Origin: Candidatus Leptofilum gracile
GTDB lineage: Bacteria > Chloroflexota > Anaerolineae > Promineifilales > Promineifilaceae
Assembly (NCBI GenBank): GCA_016713825.1
Contig: JADJOJ010000006.1
Span: 1 to 64,000 of the forward strand
DNA length: 64,000 nt
Direction of reading: 5' to 3'
A program made the position numbers and the translations under genes. This document shows, one piece after another, positions 10,939 through 20,666 of this stretch. How positions within the stretch are numbered: position 1 is the first letter of the stretch; the number at the start of each line of letters is the position of its first letter. Below the pieces are notes generated by a model. That model was given only the letters and a program-made list of their open reading frames with translations, made no database searches and was not told where the DNA came from.

Positions 10939-12171
10939 TTACGGAGAAACGTCTGGCAACCAGATAGTTTGACCAACACTCAAAACAGCGTCTGAGCCAA
11001 GGCAGTTTACCTCAAGCACAAATTCAACAGATTCACCGCGGTCCACGGCCAGGTTAGACAAGCTATCCCCTTGCTGAATGGTATATTGCACCCACCCGGA
11101 TGGGGTGTAATGACACAGGCCGTTTCTGTGGCTGTGGGTTCTGGGGTGGATGCAGGTGTGGGAACGGCCGTACCATCCTCACCTTCTTCAGTACCAGTCG
11201 TAGTGGCAGTGGCAGTGGCCTCCCCATCCTCGGCGGTTCCAGTGGGTTCAACCGTGGCCTCAAGCGTTGGTGTTGCCAATATAGTTGGGGTTGGCGTCAG
11301 TAGATCAGATGACGAAGACGTTGGCAACTCGTCAATCAAGATTAAATTAATATTGTCGATATAGACACTGTTTCGGAATTCCGCATCATTTTTTAAGTAA
11401 AAGCCAACCACATAATCATATTCTGGGTCATAAATAAGCGAATCAAGCTGCAAGAAAATTTCTGTCCACGTATTGGGCGCGATAGAATTGTTGATACCCA
11501 AAAATAGAGCGCCGTCTCTGAAAAAATTCGCCCGGTGGCAGATCAACCGAATTATCATCAGCCACCCAATATGTATACTCATTACTGCCAATAACAGTAA
11601 GGGCCAATTCATCCCGGTAAATAGAATCATCCCCACCACTGATCTGAAAACTTAAGCCCAGCACCTTGTCATAAGGGAAAATAGTGGAGGAGTCCGGCTT
11701 TACCGCAAAATATATAGAGCTAAAATCATCTTCTGGGGTGAATGCAATCGCATATTCCCCATCGAAGACATACTCGCTGCTAGCGGTATCAACCGTTCTT
11801 CCCGTCGTTTCAATAATTTCCCAGTCGCTGTTCAACGTGTCGTCAAAAATAGGAAAAGCAATCAGGTCCTCCGCTTCCAGGTCTAACGGGCTGTTGTTTA
11901 CCCCTGAATTGGAAAATGTTGGGACTGGAGTCAAAGTCGGCCGTGGGGTAGGCGTATTCCTCTCGGTAAAGAGGCCCGCAACAGTTGGTATACCCACGGT
12001 TGCATTTGTGGCTGGCAAATTGTCAGAATCGTTCCCATTACGGTCGTCAAAGAAACGAAACGTTGTTGGTGTTGGCAGTTGTACCTCAGCATCTTCCGTA
12101 TTCAGGTTAGGCACGGTGCAGCTTGTTACACCCAAAAGTAAGAAGATGCCAACAATGATTAGCTTTTTCAT
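10939..12171 (-). CDS. Secreted lipoprotein with C-terminal LysM domain, frameshifted
   Basis: Starts MKKLIIVGIFLLLGVTSC: a lipoprotein signal with Cys at 18. A Thr/Pro-rich linker follows, then a beta-rich domain of about 160 residues (DWEIIETTGRTVD, FDGEYAIAF, YIDNINLILIDE) that looks like a carbohydrate-binding jelly roll. A second long Thr/Pro/Glu linker leads to a LysM motif (YTIQQGDSLSNLA ... VLSVGQTIWLP) just before the stop at 10939. LysM binds GlcNAc-containing polymers, so the protein probably tethers to peptidoglycan or a glycan. Frame changes lie in an A6 run at 11521-11526 and near 11092; they cancel, so total length is a multiple of three. The LysM is only seen after correcting the second. 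Confidence 0.7.
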
Positions 12172-12347
12172 AAATTATTTTTTTGGAATCGTGTTCACCC
12201 TAATGGCCACTTAGCGACTGACTCCTGACCAAAGATAGAACTGGCCCAACAGTTAGCACACGATCAAAAAACCTCAAAAACGGTTTCCATTACAAAGTTG
12301 ATGCAATCGTAATCTATAAGTCCAATACAGGCTACTGAAAAAATCAT

Positions 12348-12881
12348 TTACTCTTGTTCTGCTAAGCGAACGACCTTTGCTGGAATACCCACAACGGTAG
12401 CTCCCTGTGGGACATCTTTTATAACGACGGCATTTGCCCCGATAACCGCATCATCGCCAACACAAATATCGCCTAAAACGCGAGCGCCGGCACCGATAAA
12501 AACGTTATCACCAATCTTGGGGAAGGCCCATTCGTTACGCATACCAATGGTAACGCTGGCAATGATACTACAATTCTCACCCATTTTCTCGACTGCAATC
12601 ACGGTTCCAATGGGGTGAGCAATATACAAGCCACCGCCAATTTGCGCCCCTACTATGATTTCAAGGCCAAAGAAGCGATACAAATAGCGCTGAATCAGCC
12701 CTGGCAGTAAAGGAACCCGTTTCCACTTAAACCAGGACCCGAGTCTGAACCATAACATTGCTCTTAGCGGCATATGCTGCCACAAGAGCCGTACGATGGT
12801 TAAGGCTGTTATTTTCGATGGATCAGAACCGGGCTGTATGGCAAACCATCGTTGGGCATCGCGCCGAAATAGGTCAAACAT
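12348..12881 (-). CDS. Serine-acetyltransferase-like hexapeptide acyltransferase
   Basis: Complete 177-residue protein. The ATG at 12881 is chosen over the GTG at 12896 because GGGAGG lies 8 nt upstream of it. The N-terminal helices (MFDLFRRDAQRWF) and the left-handed beta-helix (IGGGLYIAHPIGTVIA, VTIGMRNEWAFPKIGDNVFIGAGARVLGDI, IGANAVVIKDVPQGATVVGIPAKVV) follow the CysE group. The catalytic His is in AHPIG. In polysaccharide loci such proteins acetylate sugars rather than serine. It follows the GT2 gene directly (stop 12897), in one transcription unit. Confidence 0.85.
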   Translation of the reverse strand: MFDLFRRDAQRWFAIQPGSDPSKITALTIVRLLWQHMPLRAMLWFRLGSWFKWKRVPLLPGLIQRYLYRFFGLEIIVGAQIGGGLYIAHPIGTVIAVEKMGENCSIIASVTIGMRNEWAFPKIGDNVFIGAGARVLGDICVGDDAVIGANAVVIKDVPQGATVVGIPAKVVRLAEQE

Positions 12882-12896
12882 GATCAAACCTCCCAC

Positions 12897-13927
12897 TTAT
12901 TGCGAAAGAATGGATTGAACAAGCGTATCTTCCCCAATGGGAGCTAAGGTTGGCGGTGTTTGCCTGTTTATAAGTTCAGAAAAGAACTTTTTCCGCCCGC
13001 CAATCTGATCCGCCACACCTTGATAATACCGTAAATTATAAACACCGCTGTATGCTTTGTTTGCTATATTTGTTTTGCTTTTTGGGCAATTTGCAGCAAA
13101 CCATTTGTAAATATCTGGCTGAGCGACGGCCGATTTAAACATAATCTAACCAGCGTGCGAATGCCAAGATTGCGTTGGGGGAATTCGCGCCAGATGGTTG
13201 TCAGTAACCAGCCCTGCCCTTTTTGTAGCGCAAAGATGACATCGTTTTTTCCATAGGCGTAAGGAATGTCAAGCCAGGAAGCAAAACTGCGATGGGCATA
13301 ATGATAGCCAACTGCTTTTTCGTGATATACAAATTTCAAGCCGGCACCAGCTAACCTATAAGCAAGCTCTACATCTTCAGCACGACGGAATTGGGTATCG
13401 AACCCTCCTTGTTCTAAAAGGCATTTGCGGGGCAACGAGGTGTTGCCGGTGAAGAATTGACGGGCCGTGGGTTCCCATTCACCTTCGCGCATGGCTGTGT
13501 ACTGCTTTTCTAGCATTGCCTGTTCCCATAGAACCCAGGGGGCCATGTCGAAATCATCTGGGGTCAGCATGGGACCTAAAACGGCCACATCTTCTGTATA
13601 GCTGCTTTGTACCTGCAGATGTTCGGCGATGAGGCGTGGCGTTGGGTATACATCATCATCTAAAAACAGCACTAATTCGCCGCTGGCTGCGTTGATGCCA
13701 CTATTGCGCGCTGCCGCTGCGCCCCCATTCTTTTGCAGGATGGGCACCAGGTTAAGCGGTGTTGTGATGGTTGTAAGATATTCATTTGTATCGTCTGTAG
13801 CGCCATCGGAAATAACGACGACTTCAAAGTCAGACAATGCAACATCTACCTGATTTTCTAATCCACTTAAGACGCGTTTTAGCGAATCAAGCCGGTTATA
13901 AGTAGGTATAACGAGACTGATTTTCAT
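12897..13927 (-). CDS. Glycosyltransferase family 2 with C-terminal extension, one frameshift
   Basis: GT-A fold transferase starting MKISLVIPTYNRLDSLKRVL at ATG 13927. The metal-binding DDD is in LVLFLDDDVYPTPRL, followed by GNTSLPRKCL and RRAEDVELAYRL, the acceptor-side ED motif. The long frame ends in QIAQKAKQI at a TAG. In the next frame the protein continues TNIANKAYSGVYNLRYYQGVAD to 12897. The change coincides with a short T run (13073-13076 on the plus strand), and the total length is one base short of a multiple of three. One base is therefore probably missing. The ATG overlaps the stop of the preceding acetyltransferase (ATGA). Confidence 0.85.
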
Positions 13928-14456
13928 AATTCTTTGATCACTTTGGCGGGTATTCCTGCTGCTAATGAGCGCGGAGGAATATCTCGATTCACGACACTGC
14001 CAGCCCCGATAACGCTGCCAGCTCCAATGGTGACGCCACGGAGCACAATGGCACGCGCACCTAACCAAACATTTTCTTCGATGATGATAGGTGCAGATTC
14101 TGGCATTTCATGCCGGAGCTCTGGCTGGAGGTGATGGAAATCGTTGTCAATAATGATTGTGTATGTGCCAATATTGCAATTTGGGCCAATGCGGACGAGT
14201 TTTGTAGCGGCAATGGAACTGCCGTAATTAATATAGGTATTGGCACCAATTTCTAAAGTTGCCCCTTTGCTGGTTCCTATTTCTAAAGGAACAAATCGTC
14301 CGACAAACCGAACACGATCTCCGATGATGAGCGAGCCCTGGTTGTTAACGGCCGCTTTTCCCCAAAGCCGGACTTTTTACCCAGGTGGGTTGCCTGCCTA
14401 AAATACCAATGTGCACCGAGGACGGCTTGTATGTTTGAGAATTGATCTTTCAGCAT
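13924..14456 (-). pseudogene. Hexapeptide acetyltransferase (WcaF/maltose-acetyltransferase type), frameshifted
   Basis: Starts MLKDQFSNIQAVLGAHWYF at ATG 14456. Beta-helix turns follow: GSLIIGDRVRFVG, GANTYINYGSSIAATKLVRIG, CNIGTYTIIIDNDFH (His in the catalytic position), then IIIEENVWLGARAIVLRGVTIGAGSVIGAGSVV and a typical IPAKVIKEL end. Two or three single-base changes (near 14355, 14240 and 14115) break it. The stop overlaps the ATG of the GT2 gene by four bases, so the pair is translationally coupled. It is likely to acetylate a sugar of the repeat unit. Confidence 0.75.
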
Positions 14457-14479
14457 GAGTGATATTGGGTCAACTTCGC

Positions 14480-15055
14480 TTAATGTTGGTAAATGGATTC
14501 TTCAAGCGCAAGTGCGCGTATGATTTTGGCGGGTACGCCACCGACCAGGGTGTTGGGGGCGACATCCTTTGAGACCACAGACCCGGCCGCAACAACGGCG
14601 CCTTCGCCTATGGTTACACCGGGTAGTATGGTGCACCGGGCCCCCAGCCAGGCCCCTTGTTTAATATGAATTGGTTTCGGTGTCAGAGGCCCCAGACGAA
14701 AGGTGGCATCTCCGATATGGTGTGCACCTGTAACAAGCATGACCTGTGGGCCTAGAACCACATTGTTTTCAATGGTGATGTTGGCGGCTAAGTCAAAAAA
14801 GCATTGTATGTTAAATAGACACCCGTGCCCAATGGATAATTGCTTGTGAAATTTCCCTTGCCCAATTATTGTTGGCAATCCCCAAAAGCAGACATTTTTA
14901 TCAATATCAAAGCCAAAGAGACGCAGCAGTTCTGCCCGGATACGACTGCCTGTAAAATGGGGAAAGGGCGATAATAAAAGTTGGGCAAGTTTCCACCGTT
15001 TGTTCTGTATCTTAAATTCTTGACTTAAATTGCCTATTAAGGCGCTCGTTGACAT
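14480..15055 (-). CDS. Maltose-O-acetyltransferase-like hexapeptide transferase
   Basis: Complete 191-residue protein from ATG 15055, which has GGAG about 8 nt upstream; the longer frame would start at TTG 15094 without a ribosome site. N-terminal helices precede FWGLPTIIGQGKFHK, then beta-helix turns IENNVVLGPQVMLVTGAHHIGDATFR with the catalytic His pair, GAWLGARCTILPGVTIGEGAVVAAGSVVSKDV and GVPAKIIRAL. Third acetyltransferase in 3 kb. The locus therefore probably makes a multiply O-acetylated glycan. Confidence 0.85.
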   Translation of the reverse strand: MSTSALIGNLSQEFKIQNKRWKLAQLLLSPFPHFTGSRIRAELLRLFGFDIDKNVCFWGLPTIIGQGKFHKQLSIGHGCLFNIQCFFDLAANITIENNVVLGPQVMLVTGAHHIGDATFRLGPLTPKPIHIKQGAWLGARCTILPGVTIGEGAVVAAGSVVSKDVAPNTLVGGVPAKIIRALALEESIYQH

Positions 15056-15115
15056 TGGAAACTCCAAAGAGAAGGGATTTGTAGTTGGTAACAAAATTGG
15101 GGAAAGGTGGGTTAA

Positions 15116-16656
15116 TTATGGAGCGGGTACTGGTGATTGCCAGGGCCAACGTTGTTTTGGCTGTGGTACGGGGTTGGCCAACACTCTCTCGCTTGCGCCT
15201 AGCATGCCCATTGTCATGCCTACATACACCATGCTTTGTGTGTCCCAGGAGATGTCAACATAGGCATAAATAAAGTGCATGACGATGTAGAGTGTTCCGG
15301 TTAGTATGATTGCGGCGATGGGTTCTCGTTTCATTTGCAGCAATGTGCGCGAACCGACCATGATAGCTTTGCCTACCAGATAGAGCATAGCGACAAACCC
15401 GCCCACCCCTGTTTTTAGCCAAACCCAAATAATTGAGTTGTGCGGCAAATATTCCCACCATTCAAAGAAGCTAATGTCGGGCATGGGCCAGACGATGTAA
15501 AATTTTTGGCCGAAGCCTACGCCGGTTAACGGCCGTTGATGAATCGTAAATTGTGTATTGAAATTTTCAATTTCGCGATAGACATTCGATGATTGATCGT
15601 CCGCATTTGCTTGATCTTCGGCAATGACGGATTTGATAGCTTGTGCGGGCAGCCCAAGGGCCCCGCTGCTGTTCCAAAATGCCCCCAGGTATACGATGCC
15701 CACAAAACCTATCACTGGGGCGAGCACCCAGAAGGCCCGGCGGTTTTCCCAAAACAAAATAATGGCCATGAGCAGTAAAGCAATAACCAAAGTGACAAAA
15801 GCAGCACGCCTTTGTGTGGCCAGGTAGGTAAGCAATACAGGGGGTATCATCACCAGTAGTATGATGCGTTTTGCGTAGGAAGATCTGTAAAGCCAGGCTG
15901 CCAGCATAAACACAAAGAGCGTGTTCATGTGGATGGCCGCTGAATGATCGGTAATTGCTTGCACACTTGCCAGGCTGCCCTGAAGCGTTACCAGGAAGTA
16001 ATAACTGCCAAAAATGCCTTCAATAAAAGGGCGATCATCGCTGCCCAGATTGCATTGTGAAAATGATTCCGCTCTGTAAAAAGGTTGCTGGTTAAGATTA
16101 GCATTGCTACCAGGTAGAAGATGGCTCGCGATTCCCACAGCGCAATTGTGAAATTGCCCCCTGTGCCCAGGCCATAAAGCAACCCCAAAACCACAAAACC
16201 CAGAAAAACAACGGCTGGCCAGAACAGTTCTGACCGATGGAATACGACTTTCCGCTGCATGGCACCTCGGCCAAGCCAGGAAATAACAGTAAAAGCGATA
16301 TAAGTTTCTAGGGGGCTGATAATGAGTGCATTGCTCAAAAATAGCAATGATTGGCGGCTAGAAAAATTCAAGGTGAATGGCATCCAGTAGGTGAGGGTAC
16401 CATCGCCAATGAGCGTGAGAAAGATGAGCAAATAGATGCCAACACGGGGCTGAACAAAGATGGCCACCACGCCGGCCAGGTAGAAAAACCAGGCGATGTA
16501 TGAGCCCGATGGACCGCTGCGCAGCATGAGCAGGCCAAGGATAAGGCCAAGACCGAATACGGCCGTAAACCACAGCAACGTAGACAGCCCCGACCGAAAT
16601 TGGCGCGCTTTTACTGTGGCTAAAGGGTATTCTTGGAGTGACTCTAAAATTTGCAT
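15116..16656 (-). CDS. O-antigen ligase/polymerase-like membrane protein (Wzy_C), one frameshift
   Basis: About 513 codons with 11-12 hydrophobic segments. The large periplasmic loop near the C-terminal third (REIENFNTQFTIHQRPLTGVGFGQKFY, then EYLPHNSIIWVWLKTGVGGF) carries the RPLxGxGxG and HNxxL-type motif that defines the Wzy_C/WaaL group. Two frames (15988-16656 and 15116-16138) overlap and join near 16020-16035 as ...IALLLK/GIFGSYYFLV. The span is one base short of a multiple of three, consistent with one missing base. It joins undecaprenyl-linked glycan units in the periplasm, either polymerising them or ligating them to an acceptor. Confidence 0.85.
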
Positions 16657-16699
16657 GCGAGACAGCTAGTTGGGTTTATAAACCTGATTCGTGGAATCG

Positions 16700-16843
16700 T
16701 TAAACCTGATCTAAAAAATAGTAGGCAAACGCCATGAAAAGACAAAATCCCAAAAGGAACCTTGCGCGTAAGGTGGGTGAAGTCTTGTTAAAAAGAATGC
16801 TCCCAGTAAAACAGAGAATAGTGAAACCAATGAAAAGAGTCAT
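16700..16843 (-). CDS. Small two-helix membrane protein (47 aa), hypothetical
   Basis: ATG at 16841-16843 and TAA at 16700-16702 frame a 47-residue protein. It has two hydrophobic stretches (MTLFIGFTILCFTGSILF and LLGFCLFMAFAYYFL) around a short basic loop (KTSPTLRARF). It lies between the CapB-like gene and the O-antigen ligase in the same orientation. There is only a weak AGGG about 13 nt upstream. I recognise no family. The hydrophobic pattern and operon position argue for a real gene; the poor ribosome site argues against. Confidence 0.4.
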   Translation of the reverse strand: MTLFIGFTILCFTGSILFNKTSPTLRARFLLGFCLFMAFAYYFLDQV

Positions 16844-16948
16844 AATTCGTTCAATCCCTACGCTGTTGAATCAAGCCGGGTCCAGAGCTTCTGGATTTGC
16901 CGATTAAAAGCGGGCGGCAACCCTTGGCTTATTTTTCTGCTCCTGCTA

Positions 16949-17662
16949 CTACTTAATCGGGATATATTTCAGTATCTTTTCAGGCGTGCTCAGCTTTACC
17001 CGATTCATGATGACGCCCAATATTTTCATATGCGCCACTTCATCCAGGGCCGAACTAATATCTTCTGTGGTTGTAATGCCGTGTTGAACCACCACGCAGC
17101 ACGCATCTGCCAGCGAAGCCAACGGGATTGCATCACTGGTAGCGAGAATGGCCGGAATGTCCAGAATCAGGTGATCGTACTTTTGGCTTAGCTCTTCAAG
17201 AATATCTTTTAGAATACTGCTGCGTGCCATAACTGGCCGAAGGCCTTGCTGTACATTACCGGCGGAGACAAAGGCCAGATTCGACCAGCCAGAAGGCGTG
17301 ATCACCTCTTCAAGGCTGGCTTCCCCGGAAATCACCCCCGCAAGCCCAGGGTTTTCATCATCGACGACATTTGATGGCCACCACCAATTTAGATCAACCA
17401 CACACACCTTTTTTGTCGTATCGTGGGCCAGGGTGGTGGCCAGGGCAAGACAAATGTGCGAAACGCCTTCTGCCCGCAGGGCTGAGACCACTGCCAGTCG
17501 TTGGGGGATCGTTTCATTGCGCTCAACTCGATTGATCATGGCTCGCATGTTGTCAATGAAAGAGGCCGGGAACTGACGAACCGGTGTGCCATCGGGCAGT
17601 GGCAAAATGAGGCCTGGTATTTCTATTGTTTCTTGCTTTTTGCTTCGCCGTAAAAGTTTCAT
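16949..17662 (-). CDS. CapB/CpsD-type tyrosine-kinase-like ATPase with degenerate Walker A
   Basis: 237 residues in the position of the cytoplasmic BY-kinase partner of Wzz. The ATG at 17662 has AGGGAG upstream. The fold is readable: AVVSALRAEGVSH (Walker A), VCVVDLNWWWPS (Walker A', Asp kept), HLILDIPA (Walker B). In active family members Walker A is xGEGKS/TT. Here the Lys is Val and the last residue is His. Only one Tyr lies near the C-terminus (KYIPIK), so the usual tyrosine cluster is missing. It probably does not bind ATP normally and may act as a structural partner of Wzz in chain-length control. The substitutions are not frameshift artefacts. Confidence 0.8.
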   Translation of the reverse strand: MKLLRRSKKQETIEIPGLILPLPDGTPVRQFPASFIDNMRAMINRVERNETIPQRLAVVSALRAEGVSHICLALATTLAHDTTKKVCVVDLNWWWPSNVVDDENPGLAGVISGEASLEEVITPSGWSNLAFVSAGNVQQGLRPVMARSSILKDILEELSQKYDHLILDIPAILATSDAIPLASLADACCVVVQHGITTTEDISSALDEVAHMKILGVIMNRVKLSTPEKILKYIPIK

Positions 17663-17693
17663 TTGTATAACTCCCTGTAGCCGATACCTTTAC

Positions 17694-18830
17694 TTATACG
17701 GCCGCATCTGCCATTTTCTTGTTACCGGTTTTCCGCGATTTAAACTCTTCCAGTTTATGAATCTGCGATTGAACCACCAGCACGCCTTCGGCCGTAACCG
17801 AAGCGTCTTCAGGTTGCGGTTCGGTTGTGGGCAGAGTCTCGGGTACGCCTTGCGGAACGGCCGTTTCCGGAATCATTGTCAGCACAGGCAAGCCCAAGCG
17901 ATGGATAACATCAACCGGAAAGCGGAAACTGCGATCGATCAAGGCGACGCCTACGACCAGCCCCCCGCTCAACAAAACACCAAGCACAACAAAAACACCC
18001 CCAGACAGCACCAAACTTCGGAACGAAGTGTCCGGTTTTTCAGGAACCGATGGGGCATCGATCAGGAAATAAGTCTGACGCGCCTCGCTCTCAATTTGGG
18101 CCATGGCGAGCCTTGTTTCTTCTTCTTTATCCAAAGCCGTTGCGTATCTGGAAGCGGTCAGGTCAATCTCGGCCTGCAAACGTTCCATTTCCAGCACCTC
18201 ATTTGCGGGGCGATCGCCTCGCGTAGGCGCTGGATGCGCATCTAAAAAGTTTCGCATTTCTGCGCGGGCGGCGGTGAGATCCACAGAGTACGTGTCGATC
18301 AAGTCTGAGAAAAACGCTTGCGCAACCTCGCTTTCCGCCAAATCGGCGTTGACCCGCCACTGTAAATAACCGTCAATAACGGCATTTACCATTTGAAACG
18401 CAATTGTTGGGTCTTCATGAACGGCATTGACCTGTATTTGGTTATCCCCAAGGGTTGTTGGCCAAACATTTTCACGAGTGCTTTCAATTAATTCGTTAAC
18501 AGCCGCCGACCCCCCGCCCATCTCTTTTTCCAGGTCTGTTTTTTGGATAATGGCACGTATGAAAGCGTCTGTTTTTAGGAGTTCAGTGATTTCCTGTTCA
18601 ACGACTTGTGATGGGGTAGACCACCAGGACGCACTGGAAGTACCGGCAGAAGTAAGGGTCGCCAGGTAAGATTCCGTTTTTACGTACAGCACGCCTTCCG
18701 CCGTATAGGTCGGTTTTGTGGTAAGCACAAAAACCACACCCAACATTGCCATCAGGACAATGGGTAATAAATATTTCCAGCGATGACGAAAGTAGCTTTC
18801 CAATATCCGTAAAATAATAAGACGTATCAT
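17694..18830 (-). CDS. Wzz/CapA-type polysaccharide chain-length determinant
   Basis: 378 residues. The first membrane helix is near 19-38 (YLLPIVLMAMLGVVFVL), followed by TYTAEGVLYV, a long extracytoplasmic region with predicted coiled coil (residues about 170-245), then PSVPEKPDTS and a second helix near 270-295. The PxxPxxP-like segment before the second helix is typical of Wzz. The cytoplasmic tail of about 80 residues is Pro/Thr-rich. It has no kinase domain; the adjacent gene would supply it. It sets polymer length together with the Wzy/ligase protein. Confidence 0.88.
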   Translation of the reverse strand: MIRLIILRILESYFRHRWKYLLPIVLMAMLGVVFVLTTKPTYTAEGVLYVKTESYLATLTSAGTSSASWWSTPSQVVEQEITELLKTDAFIRAIIQKTDLEKEMGGGSAAVNELIESTRENVWPTTLGDNQIQVNAVHEDPTIAFQMVNAVIDGYLQWRVNADLAESEVAQAFFSDLIDTYSVDLTAARAEMRNFLDAHPAPTRGDRPANEVLEMERLQAEIDLTASRYATALDKEEETRLAMAQIESEARQTYFLIDAPSVPEKPDTSFRSLVLSGGVFVVLGVLLSGGLVVGVALIDRSFRFPVDVIHRLGLPVLTMIPETAVPQGVPETLPTTEPQPEDASVTAEGVLVVQSQIHKLEEFKSRKTGNKKMADAAV

Positions 18831-18946
18831 AATTTTCCAAACCTTGTAAGCGTTTTTAGTGAAGGTTGATTGGGGTCAAAAAAAGAGGGATGTCTCAACC
18901 TTTTCAATCTCACACCTTTTTTCCTACAACATGCAGAGATCGGGCT

Positions 18947-20446
18947 TTATTCAACTGTGTTACTCGCAGGCTGAACTTGCTTTGACCTAAGCTTATCCAG
19001 CACACCTTGCGATACGTATTTCATAATTTGTTGTGTTTCAGGCGAAACCAGGCGTAACAAAATGATACACGCCAAATAGATAACGGCCCCAACCACAATG
19101 GGAATTAATAAAAAGGCATTGCGCAGCCCCCAAACCCCGGCAAACATGATGCCCCCAGCCAAAAGCGTACGCGCCGCAAAGGACAAATTGGTGCGATCCA
19201 GGGTACCTGGCGGCAAGAGGCGAATACCACCGATTAGCATAAACGCTTCGGTAATGACAAAGGCTACTGCCCCACCAATTGCGCCATTGTTGAAAACGGT
19301 TTGGCACCAGGGCACAAGAACCAGGTCTAATGGTATGGAGATGAGGGTGGCAATGATGATGATTTTTGACCACGGCCGTTGGCGATCTGACGTGATGAGG
19401 AAGCTGCCTATTAGAATATTTTGATAGGTAAGGATGAGGACAACGCCAAACACTTTTAGAATGGGGGCACTTTCAGCAAAGCCTGCGCCAAAGATGAGGG
19501 CAATTAAGGGGTCTGAGATGGCAATCAGGCCAAAGCCGAGCGGTACGGCCGTTAACAACAGCAAGTCGAACCCCAACCGCGATACGCGCGTGGCTTTGGC
19601 AGAATCATCTTTGTGCATACGAGACAAGGCTGGGAAAACGGCCGTTACAAAAACTGTGGGAATAAACAGGAACGTTGTAAAAAAGCGATCCGCCACCCCA
19701 TACCAACCCAACGCTTCTTCATTCACAAGCAATGAAATGATGATGATGTCTACCTGAGCATAAAATACCAGGAATCCACTCAAAATTAGAAACGGAAACC
19801 CCGATTTTAAAACGCCGAGCGCCAATGAAAAATCAATTCGTTGAAAGTGGAGCGGGTGCACCCGGTGCAGCGTGATAATCTGAACCATTAAATTGGCCAC
19901 ACTACCCAGAACGCTAATCAGGGCAATGGTGACAATGTCATATCCCAACAACAGAAAAATGATGCTTAAAAGAGTGGCGATCCCTTTCCCAATCACATCA
20001 GCAAGTGAAACAAACTCCATGCGTTCCAACGCGCTTAAGGCGGCGCGGCTAGCAATGGAAAGCTGCCCAAGCAACGTGGCAATCCCGATGATGGCAATGA
20101 TGAGTATCGTATCTTCTGGGTAGCCAGCCACCTGAACGTACAAGGCCATGCCGCCGGTACCCAAAATGAACAAAACAACCTGCAAAATAATGGCCGCGCT
20201 GAAGAGCTGGTTTAATTTTTCAGGAGTCCGGGCTATCTCTTTTGTCATGTAGGTGTCAATGCCGAAGCTCACCACAATCCCCACGATGGCCCACAAAGAG
20301 GTTGCCAATTGAAATTTGCCAACGCCTACAGCCCCCAAATAGCGCGGGAGAAAAATCATCAAGACGAAGGCCATCGCCCACGTAATAAGCTGCGAAAGCA
20401 TTAAAGCGCTGGCGTTTTTGGCGATTGTTTTTGTATTATTGCTCAT
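18947..20446 (-). CDS. Oligosaccharide flippase (Wzx/MATE-like)
   Basis: 499 residues with 12-14 hydrophobic segments; typical length for the family. The start MSNNTKTIAKNASALMLSQLITW and the segment FLPRYLGAVGVGKFQLATSLWAI match the polysaccharide-biosynthesis flippase pattern. VFPALSRMHKDDSAKA lies in the central cytoplasmic loop. It moves undecaprenyl-pyrophosphate-linked oligosaccharide across the inner membrane. Its neighbours (ligase, Wzz, CapB-like) complete a Wzx/Wzy pathway. Confidence 0.9.
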   Translation of the reverse strand: MSNNTKTIAKNASALMLSQLITWAMAFVLMIFLPRYLGAVGVGKFQLATSLWAIVGIVVSFGIDTYMTKEIARTPEKLNQLFSAAIILQVVLFILGTGGMALYVQVAGYPEDTILIIAIIGIATLLGQLSIASRAALSALERMEFVSLADVIGKGIATLLSIIFLLLGYDIVTIALISVLGSVANLMVQIITLHRVHPLHFQRIDFSLALGVLKSGFPFLILSGFLVFYAQVDIIIISLLVNEEALGWYGVADRFFTTFLFIPTVFVTAVFPALSRMHKDDSAKATRVSRLGFDLLLLTAVPLGFGLIAISDPLIALIFGAGFAESAPILKVFGVVLILTYQNILIGSFLITSDRQRPWSKIIIIATLISIPLDLVLVPWCQTVFNNGAIGGAVAFVITEAFMLIGGIRLLPPGTLDRTNLSFAARTLLAGGIMFAGVWGLRNAFLLIPIVVGAVIYLACIILLRLVSPETQQIMKYVSQGVLDKLRSKQVQPASNTVE

Positions 20447-20666
20447 TTATTAACCACTACATCAACTGTTGGTAAAACAAAAGTTGGAGATGCCTCTACA
20501 CAATTAACAAAACAGTTTCTCTTGTGTGGATTCGTATTCTCCAACCTTCGTTTATTAAGATTTTTAGTTTGCAGGAAGGTTGCCAAAATTATCTAAAGCA
20601 AACTCCGTGTAATATAAGCATGTGTCGCTTACGCCGCAGGTTAAGGAATATTTTTCTCCTTTTGGC

